Below are positions 22,693 through 35,219 of a stretch of DNA of 64,000 bases, piece by piece. Source of the stretch: Hofstenia miamia (taxonomy: Eukaryota > Xenacoelomorpha > Acoela > Hofsteniidae); assembly GCA_900660155.1 (NCBI GenBank), contig CABFPE010000034.1, forward strand, positions 154,320 to 218,319, given 5' to 3'. The first letter of the stretch is position 1. Every line of letters starts with the position of its first letter. Made by a program: the position numbers and the translations under genes. Under the pieces are notes generated by a model. That model searched no databases and was not told where the DNA came from. It worked only from the letters and a program-made list of their open reading frames with translations.

Positions 22693-23520
22693 GGTCTGTT
22701 GTAACTTGACTTTCACATATAATGGTCTGTTGTATTGCACCGCACATATAATGGTCAGCTATAGAGGGAGTGATACACAATCAAATTTGTAAGACCGATA
22801 TTTGACAAACAAAATGTTTGACGAATGTTTGCCAGTGTATCACCCCCCGTCAAACACGCCATCGAACCTCCAATTAGACAAAATAAAATTAAAATAATTT
22901 AGATATTTTCCTTCAAACATTTGTCAAACAAGCTAATTATAACTCTTTAATGTTGAGGACATTTAATTAAAACGTGTAAAAACCGCATTCAATTGTTCCC
23001 TTACTATTTCGTATCAATATTGTTGTTTATATACTTTAGTTAAACTGCTAAACCAACCTCACAGGAAACGCAGAACTCATTTACGCGCAAAACAGTGGTT
23101 AATTAATTTATTTTAGATGCTTTTCCTAGTCATTGGTGATGTGAAGCATGGTTTCTTTACTTAGCGCAATCGCTAAAATGCTATTTCGGATGTTTTGCTC
23201 CGGGTCCATATGTTTACGTACAAAAGCAATTAATAGACATGAAGCATTATAAAATTATTGACAGAAAGTAATTATCGCGTAAATATATGCATGTTAATAA
23301 CAATTGTATCAAAAACGAATATATACAGGTCATAGCACATCAATTAATGTAAACTAGTTAACCAGTAGATGTTTGCCGTTTGTCTGATGGCTTGTTTGAC
23401 GAATGTTTGATAATGTATCGTCGCAACATGTTTGCCGACCAATTAAAATTAATTGCTTGCTTGATCGGAGGTTTGATAGGGTATCACACCCCTTAACATA
23501 ATGGTCTGTTTTATCACATT
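22687..23520. repeat. 'ataatggtctgtt' short tandem repeat interrupted by a MITE
   Basis: The motif ataatggtctgttgt recurs at about 22689, 22719 and 22748 (about 29-bp spacing), then once more at about 23500, on the far side of the 22764-23492 insertion. Confidence 0.55.
22764..23492. mobile_element. MITE-like insertion in PHKG intron 1 (about 729 bp)
   Basis: The ends are imperfect inverted repeats: left agggagtgatac then atcaaa; right, complemented, aggggtgtgatac then atcaaac. Several 'gtttga(c)gaatgtttg' motifs lie near both ends (22810-22835 and 23392-23415). Non-coding. No clean target duplication is seen, so hAT kinship is only suggested by the subterminal style. Confidence 0.5.
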
Positions 23521-23982
23521 ATTTTCAAGAATATATAAAAAATGTTTATATAAAATATTAAACTCTGATCTGAAGTCTGTTTTTTTTATGGACCCCCCCC
23601 CCATTTGTGGGTTCCTGTGGAAATTTGAATCACATACATATATGTAGACCCCATTTGGCATTGTTGAAATAACCCCACAAGTGTTGCAACTTGCTATTAT
23701 AACACTTGCAGCTTATAGAAGTTATGTAAATTGAGTTCTTAAAATGCTTAGTTCAAATGCAGCACAAATTGAGAGGTATTTGAAGCTTAAAATCACAGTT
23801 TAATGGAAATTAATTTATTAGAAATTAAGGATTGGGATTCTGTGGGAAAACTTGATAGTGAATCCCTGAAATAAACAATTTTTAACTTAAAAACAATAAA
23901 AAACAAATAAATGTTGTTTGGCCATAATCCAAAATGAATGCAACAGCATAATGTAGTTTAATCAGTTTAAGTTGTTACAAAN

Positions 23983-24017
<35 letters not shown>

Positions 24018-24050
24018 GAATTTGATTAGTTGATTCTCAAATTTATTTAG

Positions 24051-24191
24051 GTTGTTACTTTATCTGCCAAAAAGACTCGTGTCATTATGAGAAGTTTGTT
24101 AGATGTCGTAGCTTATATGCACTCTAAGTTTATCGTGCATCGTGATATTAAGCCAGAAAATATACTCTTAGATGAAAGAATGAACATAAAG
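24051..24191 (+). CDS. PHKG: PHKG exon 2: catalytic loop
   Basis: Encodes residues 116-162. It opens [20 protein letters not shown] after a tttatttag acceptor and contains the catalytic loop HRDIKPEN (145-152; D147, K149 and N152 intact). It ends MNIK before the donor gttgtt. Both boundaries are phase 0 and agree with vertebrate gamma-subunit alignment (the following residues would be 'x-x-DFGF'). Confidence 0.92.
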
Positions 24192-25580
24192 GTTGTTTTC
24201 TTAATCATATTCATTTTTGAAGCGTATATACTTTCTTGTATTTCGATCCAAATCCAAATATGTGCTAAGTGCACATATAAATAGATCAAATTATTTAATA
24301 TACTATCGTGTTATTAAACTGTTTGCTAGTTTTAAAACATTTAGAAATATTTCATTTTAATTACGAAATATGTTTGATTTTGCAATTGCTTCTTGATAAA
24401 ATACAATAAGCTTTACACATATATCAATAGTATACAAATATGTTTAAGCAAAAATGATTCTATTCAAGGCTTTATGACAGTGTAGTGCTCTCGAAATTAT
24501 AAATATAGCAACAAAATATATATATTACATCTTGACACACTACATGACATACATTAAAAAGCTAAATGCACTGAAATTGTTTTTTCTAATAACTGTATCG
24601 AATCTTTTAATATCATTGTTAGCTGTATGTTGACTGGTTTCTTGGTGGTCAATAAAAATCTTCATGTAGCACTTACTCCGGATCTCGTTGCTTTTGCATG
24701 TAACGTAGTCCAATCATATTGTTATTGTACATAAATTATTTACCTCATGTAAAGTGTGGTTTTCTTTAGTATGTTGATAAAATTTGTTTAATTTCAAGAC
24801 ATTATAATTCAAAGTCACCAGCGAATGAGATAAAAATGAATTTAGAGCTTGTAATAGTATTTATAACAAGTCCATTTAAACATATGCGTCAATAAATACA
24901 GTTTGTTTTTTCTCCTCTACAATATAGATACTTGCATGAAATAAAATTTATAGTAGCAAGATGTAATCAATTAATAAAGCAAAGATTTGTAAATACAGTT
25001 CTTAAATAACACCCTATGTAAACTTCGTAGAAAATATTTAATAAACCAGAAAGAAAATGTATAAGTAGAAGAATCATAAAAAATTTTAATTAAATCTTAG
25101 CTTAAGTAGCTTAATCTGTGTGTTAGTCCGTATTTTGTCTGTGTATAATCAGTTTTTGGCAAATATGTATGTATGAGTATATCTATTTGCAAGATTGCAA
25201 GTAGTGTTGGCAAATGAATATATTCATAATTTTTAGTCACAGTTCTATTTAGCAATTGATTTCAGTTTATGTTGAAGTAGCAGACAGTGTATAAAGAAGT
25301 TTTCTATATAATAAATACAACACACTCCGTGCTTATTCAAAATAACTCTTAAATGTTTACACACACTAACATCATTTATATATGAAAGCATTTGAATACA
25401 TATTAATTGAATCAACATTTCGCATTGATTTCCCAATTTAATTTTTATGTAACAGTTAAGAGAAAGTCAGGTAAACTTTTGCAATAATTAATCAATTGCT
25501 ACTAAAATTATGGATTATTTGATGATCACCTGCTTACTGTTATTTTACATTAATTAGAAATATAATTCATATGTTATAAT
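24192..25580. other. PHKG intron 2, unique-looking part
   Basis: AT-rich intronic DNA without recognisable repeats or genes apart from scattered TA runs. Confidence 0.5.
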
Positions 25581-25748
25581 CTGGGGTAGGTTCCGTCCCG
25601 GGCACGGGCTTCTAAACTACGGGAATAGGTCGGGCATGCAGCACTGACGATAACATTATGTATACATTTAATGTAAAAAATTTTCATGGAGAACGTAATC
25701 TTAATTAAAAAAATTCGATTCTTCTATAATCTAGAATCTTTCAATCTG

Positions 25749-25749
<1 letters not shown>

Positions 25750-25780
<31 letters not shown>

Positions 25781-26148
25781 TGGATTGAATCGAAATTAAT
25801 GGCGTATACAAAACTAAAATAACATATTTACAAACAAACAATAGAGGGAAAGAGAAAAAAACAGTGAAAATTAGGTGAGAAGATGACAAAAGGGGGCAAT
25901 TGCAGAAAGGAAATGAGTTGCATTTATGTAAAAAGCCGAATTCAGAGATAGCAGACAGAAGAAACAGTAGGATGCGCTGTTTGAAAAGTCTAACAGGCGA
26001 CCACAAATAGAGTTCAAGGTTAGAAATTATGAAATAAGCTGGCCGAATTACACGATAGAAAAAGTTATTGGTACAGGTAGCTTTGTGAATGCGAGGTAGT
26101 AGAAAACGAACTTTAGAAGCGGATCGTGAGCCACTGATAGAGTGAGAG
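25750..26148 (-). pseudogene. CR1-like LINE, 3' coding part (downstream of insertion)
   Basis: The minus strand reads SGSRSASKVRFLLPRIHKAT, then NNFFYRVIRPAYF, then a segment ending C-N-S-F-P-F-C-N-C-P. The first part is the 'LRSS..LLVPR..t..  ..F..R' block after the reverse transcriptase thumb of CR1/jockey LINEs. The last part aligns with the cysteine-rich C-termini at 35.1 and 61.5 kb. The 3' end runs into (TA)n at about 25750-25780. The 5' continuation lies beyond the inverted-repeat element, at 30961. Confidence 0.55.
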
Positions 26149-27508
26149 AGTAATAAGAAGCCGAGGCAAGTCCGTGGATATTCGACCTTTTGACCTTGGC
26201 TTGCAAGACTGATGTAATTGTGTACTTTGGCCGTCTGTGTATCTCTGACGCCATTGGAATATATTCTCTTTTGTTATAATATTTGTTGGCAAACACATTT
26301 GTTTGCAGTCTATTGTTTAAATGTAAATAATTTTTTTAGAGGTTGAGGAATTTTCGAAAATCCCATGAGATTAGAATTGTTTGCAGTTTATTGTTCAAAT
26401 ATAACATTCTTTATAGATATTAAATAAATAATTTTAAAAATAAATATAAATACATGCTTCCACAGATGCATACTCTCGCCATACAGAGAAAACAAACATT
26501 TATAAATAATAAATGTATTTACAAAGAAAATATAAAATGCACTACTAAAGGATAAAGTTCATATAGTGAATTTCATCTACAGTTCAATGAACAATGATAA
26601 TATTCGACAAACCTTCATGTTGGGATGTGAATGCTGTAGGAAACAAACGCAATGTGTATTTGCACATTATGAATTTCACATGGTAGTATCTAAATTAATG
26701 ATTAATATACAAGTCAAATGATGTGATAGATCACACTAAGGAACACATGACAATTAAAAGTTTAAACAAATTCAATTAAAAATGTGTATTAACAAACAAA
26801 CGATGTTTTTTTATAATAAAGTATATAATAAATTTAACACCGGACATTAAATTCGCAGCAATTCGTTAAAATAAAATTGATTTACATTTTTAAAAGAAAT
26901 ATCTGTAAAACTAACTAGAAATAATATTGCAAAAAAGCGTTAAGAATCAAAGCAATATCTAAGATTTAATTATAGAAAAAAACTCACCAAAAAGTTTGAA
27001 ATCTTTCAGGCTACTTCTTTCATCAATGTGAAATTCCGTTATGCCGGATGTGTATAAAGTTGCATGTTTAATAATGTCAACATTACGTGGTTTTATCTAT
27101 ATCCCCATTGTTCAAATGTCAAAATGTAACCAATTATAAAAACAGTACAACCATGTAAAATTCCATTATGCTGCTGTGTGTACAAAGTTGTACTTAACAG
27201 ACAGTTAACATTGTGTAATTTTTATCTATATCTTATTGTTCAAATGTCAAAATGTATCAAATCGTAAAGATTGTTATCTACCAAACATGAAATCCAAATC
27301 AATTTAAAAATTATCACAATTAATTAAAACATTTTCAAATCATATAAAACTAGAATTTTTCACAAGTTGGAAAACAATCTCAATTATTACATGTTTTTCC
27401 CAATTTATACAATTATGTAAATGAAAGATGCTACAAAACTAAAATGTTAATAAAGTAAAGCGATTTATCAATCACCGTCTCTGGTACAAATGCCCTAAAT
27501 ACTGCTAG
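26149..27508 (+). repeat. Left arm of the 4.8-kb inverted repeat
   Basis: Matches the complement of 29764-30960. It is longer than the right arm partly because a block of about 125 bp is present twice (from about 27040 and 27165, ending in ttgttcaaatgtcaaaatgt). A 44-codon stretch at about 26587-26718 is conserved in frame in the other arm. Confidence 0.75.
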
Positions 27509-27652
27509 TATCATTTAAATGAATGAACTCACCATCTGCTGTATGGAAGCTAATTGTAATTCTATCTGATGAATGACTTTGAAGTTGGTTTATAAATTTT
27601 ATGAGCCTTTTCATAATTGATGAATGGCTGATCATTTACACTATATACTGTG

Positions 27653-27990
27653 AATAAGGGTATTTGATCCAATAATGGGATGCTACCACTCTAATAATGC
27701 TTACAAGTGACTATATGTAAGCTAAATGTAATTTTTTTTTTGAGTGTTTTTACATTTATATACATTTTATATGGGTTTTTACTTAATTCATTAATTTCTC
27801 TTCATTTATATTGTCTCCTGTTTATAAGGGTATTTGATTCAATAACGGGATGCTACCACTCTCATAATGCTGAGAAGTGACTATATGTTAAGAACAGTCT
27901 AATTATTTTTGATGATTTTACACATTTATGGACTTTTACATTGGTTTTCCACTTTATACATTTTTTTCACTTTATATTGTTTGTCACTTT
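27653..27990. repeat. Two tandem units of about 170 bp in the loop
   Basis: The block beginning 'ataagggtatttgat' recurs at a 170-bp offset (27655 and 27825) with moderate divergence. Confidence 0.65.
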
Positions 27991-28154
27991 GAACAAAATG
28001 ACAATTTCATGACGGTATTAGTATAAACTTTCAAGAACGAGTAAGAAAAACGTACATACATATAAATACGACTAATCTTTGTTGTAAATTCAGATTTTAT
28101 TTTCGTATTTTAAAGAATAAATGGTTTTGTTATTTAATATCGCATATAAATATT

Positions 28155-28605
28155 AATTTTAAGACATTCTACAAATCAATTATTGTTAAAGTACTTGCAG
28201 TTGTTTAATAGTTTATGAATTTTAAAATAAAAACTTTATAATTATTCATTCACATTCACATTTTTCTTACTTAAATTTATTTTATATAGCTTTGATATTC
28301 ATTTACAATTTAAAAATTTACTTCTTTTCATGCAAACTGTGTAAGACTGTATTTTTTATGAAAATGTGTTAGTCTTTTTGTAAATAAAAATGTTTTGCGA
28401 GTTTCATGACATCTAATTGATTTGTTTTTGAAATGGCGTTATGTATTCATTTGCGATTATCAAAATTTACTCATTGACTGAAGAAAAATATGAATGTTAA
28501 CGCTTTCTCAATAATTATAAAGTTTTTATTTTAAATTCATAAACTATTAAACAACTTCAAGTACTTTAACAATCATTGATTTGTAGAATGTCTTAAAATT
28601 TTTAT
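28155..28605. repeat. Inner inverted repeat of the loop
   Basis: About 90 bp at 28155-28245 (ttaagacattctacaaatca...) is inverted at 28510-28600, giving a second palindrome inside the first. Confidence 0.65.
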
Positions 28606-29274
28606 TTAAATTAAATATCCCAAAAGCAAGTAATTTTTTCGAAAAGACAAAACAAATCACCAAAAGGAAAATTCAATATTCCCAAGGCAAATAATTTTTT
28701 TTGAAAAGGCAAAACAAATCGTTAGAGTATTGTATATTAACCTGTGAATAAATGTATATAGGTATTTTATCCCTAATTATATTATTATACATAGCATGCA
28801 TCCATTATCTAATATTACACTTATTTAACTTAGTTGATGAGATGTCTCTAGAAATCTACCATTAATGAAACACGTACAAATCATTTCTACATTCTCATTA
28901 TATAGTAAATAGTATTATTAAATTTACTAAACTAGCGATTACTTTATTTCAATCATCATTCCCTCATGCTAAATTTGAATGTCAATTGCATGTTAAATTA
29001 ATAGCTAGGTAAAACATTGACATTTATCAGTTTAGAGAATACTATAGATTTTTCCCTATTTACAAAGAAGGCGTAGGAGCTTAAATTTTTTATATTAAAA
29101 CTAATGTTTATGAAATTTAATAATTTATCAAACATATTAACATAAAACTAGTACATGTAGAAAAAAAGTTAAAGCAAAACTATACATTTTCTATTTACTA
29201 AACTGTAATACAATACGTTTTGCAATAGCACTGTTCCCAATCCCCATGTCATCGTTGAGGAAAAGTTTTTTAAT

Positions 29275-29411
29275 GTAAGTCGCAAAAATAAAAAAACGTC
29301 AGAAAAGAAATGTAAGTCACAAATGTGAAAAAACGTCAGAAAAGAAATATAAGTCATAAAAGTGAAAAAACGTCGGAAAAAATGTAAGTCTACAAATGTG
29401 GAAAAGTCATA
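29275..29411. repeat. Minisatellite of about 37 bp, four units
   Basis: Units built on gtaagtcacaaatgtg and aaaaaacgtcagaaaag. The last unit is truncated. Confidence 0.7.
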
Positions 29412-29626
29412 TACCGGTTATTTACTTAATTCTTAATATAAAAGACACCAATAAAATTTTAAAATGTAAACAATTTCTTATAATATAAAATAAATATTTT
29501 TAAACGTTTTGTATATATGTGTATCAATAAACGATAACAACCAATTTACGACATTAATAACAAAACATGTTATCAACAATCTTGAAACGTTTCATATAAA
29601 AATTACTACTTGCAAATATTTTATTC

Positions 29627-29815
29627 TTGAATTCAACGACAAAAACGTATTGAAAAAATATTTATTTCATTTGTACCAGAGACGGTGATGGATAAATTAT
29701 TTTACCTTATTAACATTTTTCTTGAATTCAACGAGAAAAACGTATTGAAAAAATATTTATTTCATTAGTACCAGAGACGGTGATTGATAAATCGTTTTAC
29801 TTTATTAATATTTCA
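29627..29815. repeat. Tandem duplication of about 96 bp at the inner edge of the right arm
   Basis: The block cttgaattcaacga[c/g]aaaa through accagagacggtgat occurs twice in direct orientation. The left arm has it once. Confidence 0.7.
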
Positions 29816-30960
29816 GTTTTGTAGCATGTTTCATTTACATAATTGTATAAATGGGGAAAAACATGTTGTAATTGAGATTGCTTTCCAACTTGTGAAAGAA
29901 TTCTAGTTTTATATGATTTGAAAGTGTTTTATTTAATTATTATAATTGTAAAGTGATTTCATGTTTGGGAGATATCAATCTTTATGATTGGTTACATTTT
30001 GGCAGTTGAACAATAGGGATAAAGACCACGTAATTTTGACATTGTCTATGAAAGCATGCAACTCTATACATAGAGCGGATTAATGGAATTTCACATTGAT
30101 GAATGAACTACCCATAAAGATTTCAAACTTTTTGGTAAGCTATTTTTATAATTAAATCTCAGATATTGTTTTGATTCTTAACACTTTTTGCAATATGATC
30201 TCTAGTTAGTTTTACCGATATTTCTTTTAAAAACGTAATCAATTTTATTTTAATGAATTGCTGCGAATTTGCAGTTCAATGTTAAATTTATTATAGACTT
30301 TTTCATAAATATAAATGTCGTTTGTTTGTAATTACACATTTCTAATTAAATTTGTTTAAACTTTTAATTGTCATGTGTTCCTTAGTGTGATCTATCACAT
30401 CATTTGACTTGTATATTAATCATTAATTTAGATACTACCATGTGAAATTCATAACATGCAAATACACATTGCGTTTGTTCCCTACAGCATTCACATCCCA
30501 ACATGAAGGTTTGACGAATATTATCATTGTTCATTGAACTGTAGCTGAAATTCGCTATATGAACTTTAGTAGTGCATTTTATATTTTCTTTGTAAATACA
30601 TTTATTATTTATAAATGTTTGTTTTCTCTGTATGGCGAGAGTATGCATCTGTGGAAGCATGTATTTATATTTATTTTAAAATTTATTTATTTAATGTCTA
30701 TAAAAAATGTTACATTTGAACAATAGACTGCAAACAATTCTAATCTCATGCGATATTCGAAAATTCCTCAACCTCTAAAAAAATTGGTTACATTTAAACT
30801 GCAAACAAATGTGTTTGCCAACAAATATTATAACAAAAGAGAATATATTCCAATGACGTCAGAGATACACAGACGGCAAAAGTATACAATTACATCATAG
30901 CCATGCCCGCCAAGGTCAAAAGGTCGAATATCCACGGGCTTGCCTCGGCTTCTTACTACT
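29764..30960 (-). repeat. Right arm of the 4.8-kb inverted repeat
   Basis: Inverted copy of the left arm. It carries an 86-codon open frame at 30400-30660 whose last 44 codons are also open in the left arm, with only two amino-acid differences (R-K-Q versus R-E-Q; H versus C). This could be coincidence of recent copying rather than selection. Confidence 0.75.
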
Positions 30961-31070
30961 GGAGAGAATATTAGGAAATCAAATACATCGAAATTATAGA
31001 AGCCGAGCAGCAGTTTATTGAGAAAGATCGGGTCCAAGAATTTGAGATACAGCGAAATATTTTTTTCGGT
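30961..31070 (-). pseudogene. CR1-like LINE, part upstream of the 4.8-kb insertion
   Basis: The minus strand reads ISLYLKFLDPIFLNKLLL followed by FYNFDVFDFLIFSP, matching the 'L-x-L-x-x-x-x-x-D-[IL]-x-[FL]-x-K-[IL]-[IL]' block that precedes the SRSSS/LLPR block in this LINE class. It stops exactly at the boundary of the inverted-repeat element and resumes at 26148. Confidence 0.5.
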
Positions 31071-31559
31071 CTTTTAACACGAATTTAATTAACATACAAA
31101 ATTTCTATTACATTTTGCAAAAATAGTCTTGCCCTACGTCAACTACCTTTTCCATCACTTTGGAAGCATTCTATTATATTTTTTTAAAAATATTACCACC
31201 GCAGAGAAAAAAACTTCCCTGCTTAACCACCGCAATGTCCGGTGTTTTACCGCAAACCACCGCAATAAATGAAATTTAGCTTGGTATACCGCAACAATGA
31301 CTATTTTTTATCTTCGTAAGAAAATATTCATATTTCTAAATTATTTTTTTAGGATTTTGGATCATTCGTAGAAAACTTTAAAGACAATTTCTTAGGTATT
31401 TTGTGATTTCATTCAATTTTATTATGGGTAGTATCAAATTTTCAATGAAAACATTACTTTTAATATTTTGCATGTGAAATCTCTTAGTTTTTTGAGAAAT
31501 ACTTAGAGATTTAAAATCTTAAGACAAAAATGTTATCTGTGTGGGGGCTCCCATCGCTC
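31071..31559. other. Non-coding stretch with 'accaccgca' cluster
   Basis: Between 31195 and 31305 the motif accgca occurs five times (mostly as ccaccgca). No coding signal. Confidence 0.5.
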
Positions 31560-34500
31560 GTAACTGAACGATTAACCATGGATGGTACTTACCAGATCTG
31601 GTCCAGAGCCCTTGTAAGAAAATCGCCACAAAGCCAAAAGGGTAAGATACAGACTTGGCTCCATTAAGGCCCCCGATTGCCAACAGAAGCTTTGAAACTT
31701 CCTATGTTGCTTGTTTCTACATGCTCTAAAGTTTGGGATGACAAGTTTTAATGTGTCGTAAATACCAACCTTTACTCTTACGACTTGTAACAGCCCTCTG
31801 TTATACACTTCCAGCAATTAGCATCCGCTTCCACATTGGAGATCTGCGTTTAGTCATCCCTGGCATGACGATTAAGAGCTTTCTGCTCTGAAAACATACA
31901 CTCACATGCCTTGCATTGTAGATGTCTCGTACTGGTATGTGTAAGCTTTGGCACTGTTGCGAAAATCGCCCCAGAAAATCTCTTTTGTATCAATTCCATG
32001 TCATCATTGATCAGACCTGCAATTTTGTGAATCACTTCACTACCTTTCTTATCCCTAGAGCAGGATGTAATCAGCTTAGAAAATATCTGAGACTCCCCCA
32101 GAGTAACGTCCATTAACCACTGTACATCAAGTACCAACCGCTTTCCCTAGCATTGACTTCTCCGTGCACTAACGATGTGGCCATTACCTTCAGGAACTAT
32201 TGATGCCTTGGTAATTGCTAACTCAATTGGCTGATCACTAGTTATGCTTTCGCTGTGCGACATCATCCGGCTAACAAAAGTTAAGCACTTACGTGCGCAC
32301 TTTTTGGAAATGAACTTTGTCCTTGGTTAACCTATCCCAAAGTGAGACCCACAAAAGACCCTTTTACAGGTGTTAATGGAAGCCTCAAGCATTTCCAGTT
32401 CCCTAGCAGTTTCTTTCCACGTCTCACACGCATAGGTCAGAGTGGGTACTATAACGCCTCATAAGAGAAGGTAAGAGAGTGCTTTGAAAATCCATTCTGA
32501 CGTGCTACTCGCCGATAACGTATTATCCTGCCTGCAGCACCATTGCACCGATTTCTTGCTTCAGAGAGTGCTGTCCCAGCAGTGCTGATAATCAAACCTA
32601 AGTACATAAACTCTGATACGAATTCAATGTTCTTTCCAGATACATGAACTCTATCAGAAGTTCTTTCCTATACCCTTGATAACCACATGCACTTGGTCTT
32701 TGGTACAGGGATATTAATGCCTAGTGGCGCTAGAACTGTAACTAGACCATCTGGATAGCTCTGTATTTGTTTCTCAGACCTGCCGAAAAGACAGAGATCA
32801 TCCCCATACTCGGGAAGTTCCACTTCCTCTTTACCAAAGAAAGAGTTGAAAACAATTCCTTTGGAGGTTCCATGGAGGTTAAATAAACATGGGCCGAGGA
32901 CGCTCAAGCCAAAAGCTTGCGCCTGGATGTTCGCCTCGAATGTGCAAAATCGGTGATTCGTGCAAGGAATTAATGATCTCGATTATCCGTTTTAACACAC
33001 CATTTGCTGCTAGACATTGCCAAATTTCTTGCCTTAGAACTGAATCAAAGGCCTTCTGGAGGTCAATGACACACGCAAAAAAGAATTCCTTCTGTAATCT
33101 AGCAGGTTCCTCGGCTTGCCTCATCACATGCATGCCAGTAGACTTGCCTGATCTAAAACCAAATTGAGTTCGTGGGAGTGTATGTTTATTACCCATCAAT
33201 TGCTCCAGTCTGTTATTCAGAATTTTTGCAAAGATGTTTCTTCTGACGCCCAGTAAGAAAATAGTGCGGTAATTATTATGGTCAGACCTAAAAACCTTTT
33301 TATGCAAGAAGATAACTTCTGCATCACACCATTCCCTTGGACATCTCTCCATGCTAAATACTTGTGCAAAGTCTTCTGTAAGGCGTTTGATAAGCGCACT
33401 GCCCCCTTATCTGAAAGCTTCCCCCTGAAACTAGTTGCGACCTGGAGCTTTGTGCGGTTTGTGCATTTGTATCTACCTCCTTAGCAGACTCTTTAAAAAC
33501 TTGCGAGAAATGTTTAATGGATTCTATTGCCTTAGGTCTGGCTTTATTGTCAGGCAGCCCATCATGTTTTCTCTGACAATCTCTTGAATACACCTCTTGA
33601 TTCCGCCGCAGTTGCCGCCATCTCCGGCTTCATCAAGGGTGTCCAATGCTTCCGTAAAGATGACCAGTTTACTCCACCTAATGCAGTTTTTTCACTGCCC
33701 TTGCTGCTTTAAAATAATTCAATTGGCTGATTTTGTCTTTGCAACTTAAGAACACACGTTTCATAGCACGCTTTTGTTCAACCGCCACCTTAACTTCCTC
33801 ACACTCGTAGTCTGGGTCTACTTTCGGAATTCGACAATTCTGAGGAAGGGTGCACTTTGCATGCAATCAACCATGTGTTCATATCCCGGTTCCGCTTCTG
33901 AACGAACGGGAATTGCAGAAGAGACCACTGAGGTTGCTTGCCCGTAGGTTGTCGACTGTTCCCACTGCAACAATCCTTAAGACGCTTATTGCGCCCCTGC
34001 CTTTTTGGTAAAAGGCAGGAGAATCATTATCATCATGTCATGGTCCGACCCAAGATCTATACTTCACCAAGCTATGTCATCCCAAACACTCTTCATTATT
34101 TTGTTTGGAACTATGAAATAGTCCAATAAAGCCCGCATGCCTGTACCTGGATGAGTCCATGAGGTACTATGCATCCACTTGTGCCTGAAGAATGTATTTG
34201 CCAGAGCTAGCTTCTGGTCAACCAAGAAGTGTACCAGCGCATCTCACTGTTCTGTGAATTATGATCTCCAGTGGTAAAGTTTCCAATCACCCCAGGGATA
34301 GAGTTCATGGATTTGCCTATTCTATAGTTAAAGTCCCCTGCCAAAAGGAATTTAGTTCTTGATTTGTACTCAGATATGACCTTGTTGAGACTGCTGTAGA
34401 ACTCAGCTAAGTCTTTCTCATTGGAATTGCTTTCAGTTGGTGCGTAGGCAATAATGAAGTCACGTACGCCTGGATAAAGACTATTTCTGAAAGACAACCT

Positions 34501-34830
34501 TGCCGTTATGGGCGAGACAGGATAGTAGCTGGGTTTACAATCAACTAGCCTGGGGCTAATTAAGAAACCAACTCCTTTCCTCGCCTTTGTGCCGTGACCT
34601 ATACGGTAAAGATAGTATCCATGTGACACAACCATAGCCACTTCGCTCTTTACGTGAGTCTCTCACAACAACACCATGTCCAAGCGACTTCCTTAACATT
34701 TAGTTAGCCATAGAAAGCAAACCTACGCAGTCCCACACTAGAAATGAGCAAAGTTAGCACTTCAAATGACCATCCAGATCCCGCCATGTGAAGGCAGCTA
34801 AGGACTCTTGATCACCAGAGGCTAGTGGTG
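31560..34830 (-). mobile_element. APE-type non-LTR retrotransposon (LINE), broken
   Basis: The minus-strand order is endonuclease, reverse transcriptase, C-terminal zinc knuckle. The endonuclease part (34207-34641) has IAYAPTESNSNEKDL and LLAGDFNYRIG, the Y-A-P-T and G-D-F-N motifs of AP-like nucleases. The reverse transcriptase (32668-33352) has NYRTI-type and QFGFRSGKST motifs, then VIDLQKAFDSV, and a palm motif E-Y-G-D-D-L where Y-A-D-D is usual. The C-terminal part (31850-32137) ends in C-x2-C-x12-H-x-type finger residues (LQCKACECMFSEQKALNRHA). Overall it resembles RTE/CR1-like LINEs. Several frameshifts and stops separate the pieces (at least five frame changes), so it is inactive. Confidence 0.85.
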
Positions 34831-34894
34831 CTTTGAGGTTTTCTCCATCGGAAAAAACTTTTCCAAAACCCTTATACCGGTATATATATATATA

Positions 34895-35181
34895 TCGTCG
34901 TACGATGAAACATCGCACCCTTCACTCGTTTTTCAATCGTACTTGTACTGCTGCTAATTACATCTTGACTCTCAAACCTCCAACAGCGATTGATTTCTTT
35001 TCCCCGCCACCGAGCTTCAAGAAATCTTTGATGGCTTTCCTCTTTGCTGAGCCCTTCTCCAACTTCGCCTACTTTTCCATTTGCTCCTATTTCATTTCCT
35101 GTGACTGTTCTCGCTGCCGTAAAACTTGATTTGTTTTTATTTTTTGTTGTGTATGTCTTCAGCGGCTAAATAGTCATTCAT

Positions 35182-35218
<37 letters not shown>

Positions 35219-35219
35219 T
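34895..35219 (+). pseudogene. CR1-like LINE 3' end ending in (TA)n
   Basis: The + strand frame to 35129 carries a C-terminal piece (SFKKSLMAFLFAEPFSNF, then ICSYFISCDCSRCRKT-stop). It aligns with the C-terminus at 61467 (FKFEIYEFFTNYVKSNF, ICSWFLSCDCSKCR). After a short 3' untranslated stretch of about 55 bp the copy runs into (TA)n at 35185 and a gap. Opposite orientation to the neighbouring LINE. Confidence 0.55.

Larger units (their letters stand above)
26149..30960. mobile_element. 4.8-kb long-inverted-repeat element inserted in a LINE
   Basis: The left arm (26149-27508) and right arm (29764-30960) are inverted copies of each other, 1.2-1.36 kb long and highly similar. The termini are agtaataagaagccgagg and, complemented, agtagtaagaagccgagg. 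Flanking 6-mers tgagag (26143-26148) and ggagag (30961-30966) match at 5 of 6. The two flanks are consecutive parts of one LINE reading frame, which fixes the insertion boundaries. The loop holds further inverted and tandem repeats but no recognisable transposase, polymerase or structural gene. Long AG-starting inverted ends with 6-bp target duplications are known from Polinton/Maverick-type elements, so a non-autonomous relative of that group is possible; a foldback-type DNA transposon is the main alternative. Confidence 0.7.
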
